Source of the DNA: CAVYHX01 sp963768415
GTDB lineage: Bacteria > Pseudomonadota > Gammaproteobacteria > UBA9214
NCBI GenBank assembly: GCA_963768415.1
Contig: CAVYHX010000031.1
Span: 62,001-126,000, forward strand
Length of the DNA: 64,000 nt
Direction of reading: 5' to 3'
This document shows, piece after piece, positions 54,879-64,000 of this stretch. The notes under the pieces are model-generated. The model did no database searches, was not told the DNA's origin, and was given only the letters and a program-made list of their open reading frames with translations. A program made the translations under genes and the position numbers. The stretch's first letter is position 1, and each line of letters begins with the position of its first letter.

Positions 54879-56810
54879 TCAGGCAAGTTCACCCGGGTAG
54901 TCGGCGATACCGGGGTTGTCCGCGACACCGATCAGTCTGGGATGGTTGATTTTCGGCAAGCGCAACACATTGTCCTCACCCCGGGTCGCCAGAATGTAAT
55001 CCCTCACCACATCCCAGATAAGCCGGCCTTCCGGTGTGCGGTTTACCGACGCCCATCCGGCAACTCTATAGGTTTCATCCGGCTCGATTGCATGCCCGTT
55101 GTCGAGACGCGCATCGGTGATGCGTTCATACAGTTTTTTCGAAGGATCGATGGTGTAATCCAGCCCGCCCACACGCACCATATCACCACCGGACTGAAGA
55201 TAAGGGTCCGGATCAAACAGATTGTCCGCCACGCCTTCGAGCACATTCATCAGGTCCCTGCCCTGCATTTCAGTAATCGAGGTTTCTCCGTAGGTAATGG
55301 CGCACTGGGTCATGACATCTTCCATGGTGATCCACTCACCCTTGAGGGTGGTCGTCCCCCAGCGCACTCCGGCAGACATGGCTACATCCGCCTGGTATTC
55401 ATGGCGCAGGGCATTGCACAGCACCTGGTCCCAGGTTCCCATGAAATTACCGCGCCGGTACAGGTTGCGGTCGGCAATCGCGAGCTTTTCGCCGAGTATT
55501 TCCTCATAAGTCTTGCCCACACGGTCCTTGTTGTAAAAACGGTCGCTGGCACGGCTTTCGACAATCTTTTCATCATATTTCGTCTGACGCATCTGGGAAA
55601 TGTAGGCAGTCATCTCCTTGTCGGCAGGCAACTTGTCCGCCATGACCGGCAGCATCCGGTAATGCATGCCGTTGATTCCGGCATCACCGAAATCGAAATC
55701 CATCACGCCTACATACTTGCCATTGGAACCGGCATTGGTGACCCAGCAGGTGCCGCCGTCAACATTCTTGACTTCGAGTGGCCTGGGCATACCGTCATGG
55801 GTATGGCCGCCGAATACTGCATTCAGTCCCGGCACACGTTCGGCCATCTTGACATCGACATCCATCCCGTTGTGCGACAGCAGTACCACTGCATCCGGTT
55901 TTTCGTTCGCATGGATATCCTCGACCAGGCTGATCATGTCATCCTCGCGCAGCCCGAACGACCAGTCCGGGAAAAATTCCTGCGGATTGGCGTTGGCTGT
56001 CCGCGGAAAGGCCTGGCCCACGATGCAGATCCGTGCACCCCCGACATTTTTTATGACATACGGACGAAAGGCGTGCCCGGTATCCTCGTCATACAATCCA
56101 CTGCCGTCATAACGTTCCACCATTTTCATGTAGTCATCACCGAACAGCGCATCTTCCTTGACCCGCACGTTCTGCCCGATAAAGTCACCCTTGAACAGGG
56201 CCACATTACTGAGCACTTCATCTTCCCGGTAGGTAAATTCCCAGTGCCCCACCATGACATCCAGGCCAAGAATATTGGAGGCCTCCACCATGTCAACGCC
56301 GCGGGTCCAGAGCGCGGTACCGGACCCCTGCCACAAATCGCCGCCGTCCAGAGTCAGGGTGTTCTCCTTGCCACCCGCCTGGGCACGCAAGCGGTCCAGC
56401 AGGGTCTTGATATGGGCGAATCCACCGGTTTTTCCGTACTTGAGCGCACTCGCGTCAAAGTCAAGATAGGTATAGGCATAGGCCTCCATGGTGTCGGGTT
56501 TCAGACCCATGTAATCCAGCAACTTCCTGCCAACGATGTGTGGCGGGCGGCCATAGGCATCACCCACACCGAGGTTGACGTTCGGCTCGCGAAAATACAC
56601 CGGCTTCAACTGACCGTGCACATCGGTAATATGCAGGATACGTGCATTGCCCTGCATGGGCAGGTCGTAATAATCAGCTGTGCCGGCCGCAACACCGGCT
56701 TTATCTATCGGGGGTTTGTCAGGACCGGATTTATCACATGCAGCCAACGTGGTCGCAGCCGCACCTGCGCTCAGGATTTTAAGAAACTCTCGACGGTTAA
56801 ATGGAGGCAT
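54879..56810 (-). CDS. soxB: Thiosulfohydrolase SoxB
   Basis: The 643-aa periplasmic dimanganese enzyme releases sulfate from SoxYZ-bound thiosulfate. A twin-arginine signal (NRREFLKILSAGAAATTLAA) is followed by Cys25, giving a lipobox-like Leu22-Ala-Ala-Cys with Asp at +2. Metal-ligand regions are ITDVHGQLKPVYF, LTLDGGDLWQGSGT, LLSHNGMDVDV and FGGHTHDG. Length is normal. No soxXA, soxYZ or soxCD is in the window, so it is an orphan here. It is divergent from the HupE-like gene. Confidence 0.95.
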   Translation of the reverse strand: MPPFNRREFLKILSAGAAATTLAACDKSGPDKPPIDKAGVAAGTADYYDLPMQGNARILHITDVHGQLKPVYFREPNVNLGVGDAYGRPPHIVGRKLLDYMGLKPDTMEAYAYTYLDFDASALKYGKTGGFAHIKTLLDRLRAQAGGKENTLTLDGGDLWQGSGTALWTRGVDMVEASNILGLDVMVGHWEFTYREDEVLSNVALFKGDFIGQNVRVKEDALFGDDYMKMVERYDGSGLYDEDTGHAFRPYVIKNVGGARICIVGQAFPRTANANPQEFFPDWSFGLREDDMISLVEDIHANEKPDAVVLLSHNGMDVDVKMAERVPGLNAVFGGHTHDGMPRPLEVKNVDGGTCWVTNAGSNGKYVGVMDFDFGDAGINGMHYRMLPVMADKLPADKEMTAYISQMRQTKYDEKIVESRASDRFYNKDRVGKTYEEILGEKLAIADRNLYRRGNFMGTWDQVLCNALRHEYQADVAMSAGVRWGTTTLKGEWITMEDVMTQCAITYGETSITEMQGRDLMNVLEGVADNLFDPDPYLQSGGDMVRVGGLDYTIDPSKKLYERITDARLDNGHAIEPDETYRVAGWASVNRTPEGRLIWDVVRDYILATRGEDNVLRLPKINHPRLIGVADNPGIADYPGELA

Positions 56811-57016
56811 AGGTCACCTGTTTATTTCGTTTGCAGGATACAAGCATTACCATAGCAGAGCAGGCCGATGCCCGCTGCCACAGTGCATTTTTTTAACGGC
56901 TCTCGGTACATGCGTAGTGATGAAGACGATGATAAAACACTGCCGCAGCGGATCACAACATCTGCCAGCGCTGCGCCGCAACCTGACAAACAATTGAAAA
57001 ACAACAGATCCCCGAT

Positions 57017-58332
57017 ATGCATGGTCACACCCGGATAGCAACACAGGGCGATTCAGCCGCTCCGCGTGCGGCTGCCCGCAGCGTCTTGCTGCTGGCCCTG
57101 CGGGTGTGCGTCTTGTGGATGCTGATGTTCCCCGCACAGGCCGATATTGTCAAACCCGCCCTGGTTGAAATCAGTGTGAATACCAATGGCACCTATCGTA
57201 TCGAGGTGCGTGCCAGTATCGAGGCACTGCTGACCGGCATCAATGCCCGTTACAAAGACACCCGGGACGCACCGACCGCCCGGGCTTATGATGACCTGCG
57301 GGTATTACCGGCCGATGCGCTGGCCCTGGCCTTCGAGCCCTTCAAGTCGGAATTTACCCGGCAAGTGGCACTGACGTTCGACGGTCAGCGCATGCCACTG
57401 CAGGTGACGCGGGTAAAAATACCCGAGCCGGGCTATACCAAGGTCCCCAGAACCAGCACCATCTATCTGGAAGGCACTATCGACCGTTCGGCAGAGTACG
57501 TCAGCTGGTACTACCCTGGACGTTTCGGTGATAACGCGGTACGCGTCCGCCAGGTCGACGTGAGCGGAGAAAAATGGCACTGGTCGGAGTGGCAATGGCT
57601 GCGCAAGGACCAGTCGAGTGAACCGTTTTCCCTGACCGAGGTATTCACCAGGCGCCCGTTTCATGCCGTGGTAGCGACCTATATTGTCGCCGGTTTCGAG
57701 CATATTCTGCCCCGGGGACTCGATCACATCCTGTTTATTCTGGGCATTTTCCTGCTGAGCATTCATTTGCGTCCGCTGTTGTGGCAGGTCACCATGTTTA
57801 CCGTCGCGCACACCATCACACTCGGCCTCTCCATGCACGGCATACATCAATCTGCCCGCCAGTATCGTCGAACCGCTGATTGCGCTGTCAATCGCCTACA
57901 TCGGAATCGAAAACATCTTTGCGCATAATCTGCACAAGAGCCGACTGGTACTGGTGTTCGGGTTTGGGCTGCTGCACGGCCTGGGCTTTGCGAGTGTATT
58001 GACTGATTTCGGCATGCCGGGCGATGCCTTCGCGACCGCGCTGATCAGCTTCAATATCGGCGTTGAACTGGGGCAGCTCGCCGTTATTTCACTGGCATAT
58101 CTTGCCATCGGCTATCTGGTCAGGCAACCGGTCATGGTACCGGCAAGTTGTGCTGGTTCCGCTGTCGATGGCAATCACCTTGATCGGCCTTTACTGGACC
58201 TACGACCGGATTGTGATCGTAGCGACATGCGCTCAGCCTGCGCACACGCAGCGTGCTGATGCACGGCAGTGCGCGCAGGTACCAGCGGCACGTGTATGTG
58301 ATCCCTGCGACCGCCCGTCGTGGAAATATTGA
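57017..58332 (+). CDS. HupE/UreJ-like membrane protein (two frameshifts)
   Basis: About 438 aa when rejoined. After a signal-like segment (ending FPAQADIVKP) comes a soluble periplasmic domain (about residues 40-210) and then a HupE/UreJ_2 membrane domain with AGFEHILPRGLDHILFILGI and HGLGFASVLTDFGMPGDAFA (metal-like His and Asp residues). Frames break near 57847 (one extra A; restores MHGYINLPASIVEPLIALSI) and near 58145 (one extra G; restores PVMYRQVVLVPLSM). Related proteins are linked to metal or hydrogenase maturation, but none is nearby. The last 30 residues are unusual and the end is uncertain. Confidence 0.78.
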
Positions 58333-58662
58333 CGCTCTATATTATATATTTAAAACAATATGTTATAAGGGCGCAATAAATTGGCCGCGGGAGTCTGCTG
58401 CCTGCCTGCGTGGATCATTCCGCGCAGCAGCGCACAGCCATGCCTGCGCGATATCCGATCGAGCATTTTTAATTTATCTGGGGTATTATCAACGGCGTAG
58501 ATCGATGATGGGGGGGCATAAATTCATCCTGCCGGGTTCGACTCACTAAACTATGATTGCATATTTTTCCAGGTCATCTCAGAGGTTCCTTGCGTAAACT
58601 CCTGTTCATTTCCTTGTTAAGTTGCAATTTAATACTTTTTTAAATTTTTGCAGAGGTGTTAC
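58333..58662. other. 330-bp region upstream of the cold-shock gene
   Basis: No gene is seen. It has an AT-rich patch (58345-58375) with a possible TTGACG -35 at 58329, and a T-rich stretch close to the gene. The length would allow the long structured 5' leader typical of cold-shock mRNAs. Confidence 0.4.
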
Positions 58663-58866
58663 ATGGCTACAGGTACTGTTAAATGGTTCAACGAATCCAA
58701 AGGCTTCGGTTTTATCGCGCCTGCCGATGGTGGTGAAGATGTGTTCGTGCATTTTTCGGCAATTTCAGGCGATGGATTCAAGACTCTGGCCGAAGGCCAA
58801 ACAGTAAATTTTGATGTTGAACAAGGGCCGAAGGGTTTACAGGCAATCAACGTCGTCGGACAGTAA
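58663..58866 (+). CDS. Cold-shock domain protein (CspA family)
   Basis: The 67-aa protein starts MATGTVKWFNESKGFGFIAP at 58663, behind GAGGTG. RNP1 is KGFGFI and RNP2 is VFVHF. It binds single-stranded RNA and DNA. Of the Csp types it is closest to CspA/CspE in length. A strong terminator follows. Confidence 0.95.
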   Translation: MATGTVKWFNESKGFGFIAPADGGEDVFVHFSAISGDGFKTLAEGQTVNFDVEQGPKGLQAINVVGQ

Positions 58867-58894
58867 CAGGACATTCGATCCTGATCTATCAGGA

Positions 58895-58925
58895 AGAACC
58901 CCGCATTATTGCGGGGTTCTTTTTT
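58895..58925 (+). terminator. Rho-independent terminator after the cold-shock gene
   Basis: AGAACCCCGCA-TTAT-TGCGGGGTTCT is an 11-bp stem, 4-nt loop, followed by five more T residues. Confidence 0.95.
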
Positions 58926-58959
58926 GCCGGTATTGCCAACTCCCGCTGCATATCAGTCA

Positions 58960-59474
58960 ATGGGACGTTATCGACCTCCCCTTCCCCGATCATCCCCCTA
59001 TATAACCCGCACGGGTTATCACGGCACTGTGCGGATGAACTGAAGGCACTCTGGAAACGCCGGGCCGGCGTCACCAGGGCACTGACTGCGGCTGCGGCAG
59101 AGGGCGATCGATCCGAAAATGCCGAATATATTTATCGCAAGAAAGAATTGCGTGAAATTGACCGCCGCATTCGCTATCTACAGAAACGCCTGCCGGAATT
59201 AACAGTCGTCTCGGATCCGCCATCGAATCCGGATCGGGTCTTTTTCGGCGCCCGGGTGACGCTGGAGGATGATGACGGCAGGCAGGTTGTGTACCGGATA
59301 GTGGGCGCAGATGAGTTCGATCCGGCGCAGGGCTGGATCAGCATGGATTCACCCGTGGCCCGGGCCCTGATGAAGAAAACGCTGGATGACCAGGTCCAGG
59401 TACAGACCCCTCGAGACGTTCGCGTCTATTATATCGTCAAAATTGAATACACCATTCCCGATGACATTTCCTGA
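58960..59474 (+). CDS. greB: Transcription elongation factor GreB (frameshifted)
   Basis: Rejoined, about 171 aa. The upstream part reads SSPYITRTGYH and the downstream frame continues DELKALWKRRAGVTRALTAA, with GDRSENAEYIYRKKELREID and FFGARVTLEDDDGRQVVYRI. GreB rescues backtracked RNA polymerase through its coiled-coil tip (the Asp and Glu in GDRSENAEY). The break lies at 59023-59035; removing one G from each of two GG pairs would give GYHALCDELKALW. The start at 58960 is the best available but has a weak ribosome-binding site. Confidence 0.9.
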
Positions 59475-59638
59475 ATAAATTCCGGCAGACAACAAGGGCG
59501 CAATTAATTCTGCAGCAATAATTGCTCCCGGCTACAATAACTCCTGGCGAGTGAATAATAATACGCGGCCAGCTGTACATCCTGCAGCCCTGCTCCCAAC
59601 CGAGCAGCCCCGTGAACAAGAACACAAAAGAAGGAACT

Positions 59639-60715
59639 ATGGATAATTCCTTGTTGCGCTGGATCGGCGATGAAGCCGTCCTGCAACAATTCATGAGCGG
59701 GTTATCGGCTCCGACCCTGCTGGCTATCATCGCTGTCTGCGTCGTCCTGCTGTCCAAGGGCGCCGACTGGATGATAGACGGTGTCGTAGATCTGGCAGAG
59801 CGCACCGGAATGCCGAAGATCGTCATCGGCGCAACGGTCGTCTCCCTGGGCACGACCCTGCCGGAGGCCTTTGTTTCCGTGATGGCCGCGGTGATGGGCA
59901 ATCCGGGCCTGGCACTGGGTAACGGGGTGGGTTCGATTATTGCCGATACCGGCCTGATTTTCGGACTGACCTGTGTACTGGTCAGCGTCCCGGTCAACCA
60001 CTACATCCTCAATCGTACCGGCTGGGTCCAGGTTGGTGCGGCCACTTTGCTGGTTATTATTGCCCTTGCAGCCTGGCAGCAAAATCCCGACGCGCCAATG
60101 CTTGGCCGCGGGGTTGGCTTCTCCTTCCTGCTCCTGTTGCTGGTGTATCTATACGTAACCTATGTCTGGGCCAGGCAAGGGGCTGACATGGTCCCGGGGG
60201 AGGCAGAAACATCACCGGCTGATGAAGTAATGAGCACGGCCAGGAGCTGGTTGCTGATTATCGGCGGCCTGTTTATGGTCATCGCGGGTGCGCGTGTGCT
60301 GGTGCCCGGCGCGTCTGAAATCGCTGTCCGCTTCGGGGTGCCCGATGATGTAATCGCTGCAACCATAGTTGCCCTGGGGACGTCACTGCCTGAATTGATG
60401 ACCGCAATCGCCGCCATTCGCAAGGGACAACCGGAGATTACGGTAGGCAATATCGTCGGTGCCGATGTGCTCAATTGCCTGTTCGTGATCGGCGCCGCCG
60501 CCGCCGCGGCCCCGCTTGCCATCCCGGACAACTTCTACTACTTCCACTTTCCCGCCATGCTGGTCATACTTTACTCATTCAGGGCCTTTATTTCCATGAA
60601 CAGTGCGGGTGTATTTTACCGATGGCAAGGTATCTGGTTGCTGAGTGTCTATGCGGGATACGTAATTCTCCAATACGCACTCAATGTCGGCAGTCCACAC
60701 GCTGTGGCGCCGTAA
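59639..60715 (+). CDS. Calcium/sodium exchanger family protein (YrbG type)
   Basis: The 358-aa inner-membrane protein has about ten helices and the two inverted ion-exchange motifs GATVVSLGTTLPEAFVSVMA and AATIVALGTSLPELMTAIAA. Each carries the ion-binding Glu. It follows an AAGAAGGA ribosome-binding site, which favours MDNSLLRW at 59639 over the Met at 59612. The ion used is not certain. Confidence 0.9.
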   Translation: MDNSLLRWIGDEAVLQQFMSGLSAPTLLAIIAVCVVLLSKGADWMIDGVVDLAERTGMPKIVIGATVVSLGTTLPEAFVSVMAAVMGNPGLALGNGVGSIIADTGLIFGLTCVLVSVPVNHYILNRTGWVQVGAATLLVIIALAAWQQNPDAPMLGRGVGFSFLLLLLVYLYVTYVWARQGADMVPGEAETSPADEVMSTARSWLLIIGGLFMVIAGARVLVPGASEIAVRFGVPDDVIAATIVALGTSLPELMTAIAAIRKGQPEITVGNIVGADVLNCLFVIGAAAAAAPLAIPDNFYYFHFPAMLVILYSFRAFISMNSAGVFYRWQGIWLLSVYAGYVILQYALNVGSPHAVAP

Positions 60716-60769
60716 TCACCGGCAACGCATGCACACTCGTTCATACAGCTCCAACCAGGGCAATTTAAT

Positions 60770-61705
60770 ATGAAAATCCTGCTGGCTACCGATGGTTCTG
60801 ACACTGCCCGACTGGCTTCCGATTTCCTGGTGAACTTTCCCTTTCCGGACGGCAGTACTGTTGCAGTACTGACAGTGATCGACATGGTGCCTTACCTGCA
60901 CGAGGATCCAGGGGAACTCAGCGAAGAACAGCGCATGACTCTGAAGACGGCCGAACATTCGAGGCAGGATGACAGCAAACAACTGATCACCTCGGAAAGT
61001 GAACGGCTCAGAAATGCGGGACTGGGCGGAGCTGCCGAAATACGGTCTGGCGATCCTGTAGAGGAGATCATCAAGACAGCAGAAGAACTCAAGGTCGATC
61101 TCGTGGTTCTCGGTTCTCATGGCCTCTCCGGCATCAGGCATTTTCTGCTGGGCAGCGTCTCCGAGCGGGTGCTTGAATATGCGCAGTGCTCTGTGCTTAT
61201 CGTGAAAAACACTGCGCGCACGGGAAAGGCATTCGGACGCGCGCCGGACAAACCCGGACCGGGTGAACTGCAGTCACAATGGCGATTGCTGGTTGCGTAT
61301 GACAATACCGAATCGTCCCGGAAAGCGCTGGCAATGTGCGCATCCCTGCCCCTGGATGAGCGGGCAGAGGTGACTGCGGTCACCATACTCCCGATGGTGA
61401 CCGCCTATCGTCAGGACATAAAGCAGCAATTAAACACCATCTGGAAACAAAAGAAACGTGCTGCCACAGCCGCACTGGAAGGGGCGGTTGCCGGTCTGCG
61501 CTGGTCAACACCGCATATCACTACTGAACTGCATGAGGCTTCCGATGTCGCGCAGGCCATCATCGATATGGCGGAGAAATCTGCAACAGATCTGATTGTC
61601 GTCGGCAACAAGGGCAAGAGCACAATCAGGAAATTCCTGCTCGGATCAAGAACCAGCCGGATTGCGAGGCATGCACCTTGTTCAGTCTGGGCGCTGCATA
61701 TATAA
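60770..61705 (+). CDS. Tandem universal stress protein (two Usp domains)
   Basis: The 311-aa protein has two Usp folds: residues 1-145 with GSHGLSGIRHFLLGSVSERV and residues 165-310 with GNKGKSTIRKFLLGSRTSRI. Both carry the ATP-binding glycine-Ser pattern. The linker of about 20 residues is charged. It lies 54 bp after the exchanger gene and before hemH. It is a second Usp gene, different from the single-domain one at 31772. Confidence 0.92.
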   Translation: MKILLATDGSDTARLASDFLVNFPFPDGSTVAVLTVIDMVPYLHEDPGELSEEQRMTLKTAEHSRQDDSKQLITSESERLRNAGLGGAAEIRSGDPVEEIIKTAEELKVDLVVLGSHGLSGIRHFLLGSVSERVLEYAQCSVLIVKNTARTGKAFGRAPDKPGPGELQSQWRLLVAYDNTESSRKALAMCASLPLDERAEVTAVTILPMVTAYRQDIKQQLNTIWKQKKRAATAALEGAVAGLRWSTPHITTELHEASDVAQAIIDMAEKSATDLIVVGNKGKSTIRKFLLGSRTSRIARHAPCSVWALHI

Positions 61706-61850
61706 GCGCCGTTATACAGGAGACCACGGGGATATGACGATCCGGCCGGGTAACGACGCTATGCGGCTCTTCCCGTTATTTTTTCTATCTCCCGATAACA
61801 CAGGGTCCCTGCCCCTTTAAAGCCTGGCAGCAGCTACGTACAATCACCTG

Positions 61851-62954
61851 ATGCACAAGCAACCTTCAGACTATCAACATGACTCGATACCGGTTACCGG
61901 AGTGCTGGTGACCAATCTGGGCTCGCCGGATGCACCGACGCCGGCGGCGGTCCGGCGCTATCTGAAAGAATTCCTCTGGGACCCGCGGGTGGTCGAAATT
62001 CCGCGCCCGCTGTGGTGGCTGATACTGCACACCCTGGTACTGACCCTGCGGCCGCGTAAATCCGCACAGGCGTATCGCAAGATATGGGTGGATGCAGGGT
62101 CACCGCTGATCGTCAATTCCCAGCGGCAATGTGCCGCCCTGCAGGAACTCCTGTTAAAACGCATCAAGGGACCGGTCAAGGTCGTGCTTGGCATGCGTTA
62201 CGGCAATCCATCGATAGCCACTGCCCTGGAGAAACTGCGCAGCGCGAATGCACGGCAAATTGTTGTACTGCCACTCTACCCCCAGCATTCCGCAGCCACC
62301 ACGGCATCGACTCTGGATGCGATCGCAACAACCCTGAAGGACTGGCGTCGCGTACCGGATCTGCGCTTCATTGCGCAGTACCATGATGACAGCGGTTATA
62401 TCAGCGCACTGGCAAACAGTATCCGGAATTTTCGTGCAGCCCATGGTAGCGGCGAACAACTCATGTTTTCATTTCACGGCATGCCGCGCCGCACCCTGCT
62501 GGCCGGCGATCCCTACCATTGCCAGTGCCAGAAGACCGCACGCCTCGTGGCCGAAGAACTGGATCTGGCTGACGATGAGTGGATCATCGCCTTCCAGTCC
62601 CGCTTCGGCCGCGAAGAGTGGTTGCGGCCCTACGCCAGCGATACCCTGGCCAGCCTCGGCAAGGCTGGACTGCAGAGTATCGATATCGTATGCCCCGGAT
62701 TCTCCGCCGATTGCCTGGAAACACTGGAGGAAATGGCCCTGCTGAACAAGGGCGTGTTCCAGCAGGCGGGGGGCGGCGAATACCGCTACATTCCTGCCCT
62801 CAACGATGCGGACGAACACATCGAGTCACTCGCGCATATTATTTTGCAGAATGCCGCAGGCTGGCCGGGAATCGCACACTGGGACACCCGCAGCGCCGCG
62901 GAGGCTGCACAAAAATGTGCCGCACGCGCTATCGCCATGGGCGCGGAACGCTAG
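61851..62954 (+). CDS. hemH: Ferrochelatase HemH
   Basis: The 367-aa enzyme inserts Fe2+ into protoporphyrin IX. The catalytic His motif is MFSFHGMPRRTLLAGDPYHC, and FQSRFGREEWLRPY and VCPGFSADCLETLEE carry the acidic iron-path residues. The N-terminal GVLVTNLGSPDAPTPAAVRR is typical. No iron-sulfur Cys cluster is apparent at the C-terminus, whose final segment ends MGAER. Confidence 0.95.
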   Translation: MHKQPSDYQHDSIPVTGVLVTNLGSPDAPTPAAVRRYLKEFLWDPRVVEIPRPLWWLILHTLVLTLRPRKSAQAYRKIWVDAGSPLIVNSQRQCAALQELLLKRIKGPVKVVLGMRYGNPSIATALEKLRSANARQIVVLPLYPQHSAATTASTLDAIATTLKDWRRVPDLRFIAQYHDDSGYISALANSIRNFRAAHGSGEQLMFSFHGMPRRTLLAGDPYHCQCQKTARLVAEELDLADDEWIIAFQSRFGREEWLRPYASDTLASLGKAGLQSIDIVCPGFSADCLETLEEMALLNKGVFQQAGGGEYRYIPALNDADEHIESLAHIILQNAAGWPGIAHWDTRSAAEAAQKCAARAIAMGAER

Positions 62955-63097
62955 CAGCCGCCGCCAGCTGCCCGTATTAGCGGCGCACATACAAGCAACC
63001 CCGCAGGCCCCCGGCGTCGGCACCAAAGCCTTTTCCGGTTGCAGATTCTGCCGGCAGACGTTATTTTCAGACTCCCCAGACAGGCAGCCCGAACCCC

Positions 63098-64000
63098 ATG
63101 AACAAGACCGAATTGCTGACCCCGGCCGGCAACCTGAACAATCTGCGCTACGCACTCGCCTACGGTGCGGATGCCGTGTATGCCGGCATGCCGCGCTACA
63201 GCCTGCGCGTGCGCAACAACGATTTCCACAAGCTGGACAACCTTGCCGCGGGCATTCAGGAAGCCCACGCTGCCGGCAAGGCACTTTTATCTGGCCAGCA
63301 ATGCCCTGCCGCACAATGCCAAGATAAAGACCTTCATCAGGGACATGGAACCCGTCATGGAACTGGGGCCGGATGCCCTGATCATGGCAGATCCCGGGCT
63401 GATCCTGATGGTGCGCGAGCGCTGGCCGGACATGCCCATACATCTGTCGGTACAGGCCAACACCATGAACTACGCCAGCGTCCGTTTCTGGCAGCAACAG
63501 GGTATTGCACGCATCATCCTGTCGCGCGAACTGTCACTGGACCAGATCGAGGAAATCCGCCAGGAATGTCCGGACATGGAACTCGAGGTATTCGTGCACG
63601 GCGCACTGTGCATCGCCTATTCCGGCCGCTGCCTGCTGTCCGGGTTATTTCAATCACCGCGATGCCAACCAGGGCACCTGCACCAATTCCTGCCGCTGGG
63701 ATTACAAGGTCAAGGATGCCACGTGGATATCAGCGGTGACATCCAGCGCCGACAACCGCCGCACAGCCCGCAGAGCAGATGTACCTGCTGGAAGAAAGCA
63801 GGCGCCCGGGCGAACACATGCCGATCGAGGAAGATGAACACGGCACCTACATCATGAACTCAAAGGATCTGCGGGCACTGGAGCATGTCGAACGGCTGGT
63901 GAAGATCGGCGTGCAAGAGCCTGAAGATCGAGGGCCGCACCAAGTCACATTATTATGTCGCACGCACGGCACAGGTTTACCGCCAGGCCATCGACGATGC
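63098..64000 (+). CDS. Peptidase U32 family protein, TrhP/YegQ type (partial, at least four frameshifts)
   Basis: About 300 N-terminal residues are present: LTPAGNLNNLRYALAYGADA, HFYLASNALPHNAKI, MADPGLILMVRERWPDMPIH, ELEVFVHGALCIAYSGRCLL, YFNHRDANQGTCTNSCRWDY and EDEHGTYIMNSKDLRALEHV. The Cys set is that of U32 proteins, which act in 5-hydroxyuridine formation in tRNA (TrhP, YegQ) or ubiquinone hydroxylation (UbiU/V). The start and the SKSLKIEGRTKS-like segment favour TrhP. Breaks lie near 63280, 63645, 63740-63770 and 63915; three of the four clear ones are mended by deleting a single base. The gene runs off the right edge. Confidence 0.85.

Noticed and set aside
54828..56855. A 675-codon open frame antisense to soxB
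   Set aside because: The opposite strand encodes a complete, motif-rich SoxB. The antisense product has no recognisable domain and arises from the GC-biased codon pattern.

Overview
The window comes from a gammaproteobacterial chromosome, most likely a sulfur-oxidising, facultatively anaerobic lineage. The evidence is the gammaproteobacterial gene order rng-maf-rlmH-rsfS-nadD-proA-holA-lptE-leuS and miaB-phoH-ybeY-corC-lnt, an orphan soxB thiosulfohydrolase, a DsrC-family protein, class A RNase P RNA, and FNR-type operators. No tRNA, rRNA, CRISPR array or intact transposase gene was found.

Layout. 1-15 kb: housekeeping genes, nearly all on the minus strand (RNA and ribosome maturation, NAD and proline synthesis, LPS assembly, leucyl-tRNA synthetase, lipoprotein acylation), ending with rnpB at 15.1-15.5 kb. 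15.8-31.4 kb: PEP carboxylase, a DUF255 thioredoxin-like protein, TatD, TcdA, a DsrC homologue without its catalytic cysteine, a NYN-domain protein, SlyD, the EF-P paralogue EfpL/YeiP, an Uup ABC-F ATPase, and an FKBP-like/methyltransferase fusion. 31.8-49.8 kb: a phosphate district with a Na/Pi symporter, a CorB-like protein, pstS behind a clear Pho box, a PhoU fused to a dead phosphatase domain, pstC, pstA, two different pstB genes, phoB, phoR, a PiT transporter, a DUF47 protein and two convergent 2-phosphoglycerate-kinase-like genes. 50-64 kb: a DksA/TraR-type protein, typA, sthA, an HMA-like protein, soxB, a HupE/UreJ-like membrane protein, a cold-shock protein, greB, a Ca/Na exchanger, a tandem Usp protein, hemH and a partial U32 peptidase-family gene.

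How the parts fit. The phosphate district encodes three uptake routes (NptA type, Pst and PiT), two PhoU-like modulators and the PhoBR sensor. Its two PstB subunits have complementary defects, which predicts an asymmetric ATPase heterodimer with one working and one degenerate site. The PhoU subunit carries an LMW-PTP/ArsC-like domain whose P-loop Cys and Arg are replaced. FNR-like sites precede both 2-phosphoglycerate-kinase-like genes, which suggests oxygen control of phosphate or phosphometabolite handling.

Quality caution. At least a dozen conserved genes are split by frameshifts, and most are repaired by deleting a single base. This insertion-biased pattern points to consensus sequencing errors rather than real pseudogenes, and these genes are annotated across the breaks. 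A 53-bp palindromic repeat forms three arrays, all in tail-to-tail intergenic gaps, and a 239-bp MITE-like element lies just after the Na/Pi symporter gene.
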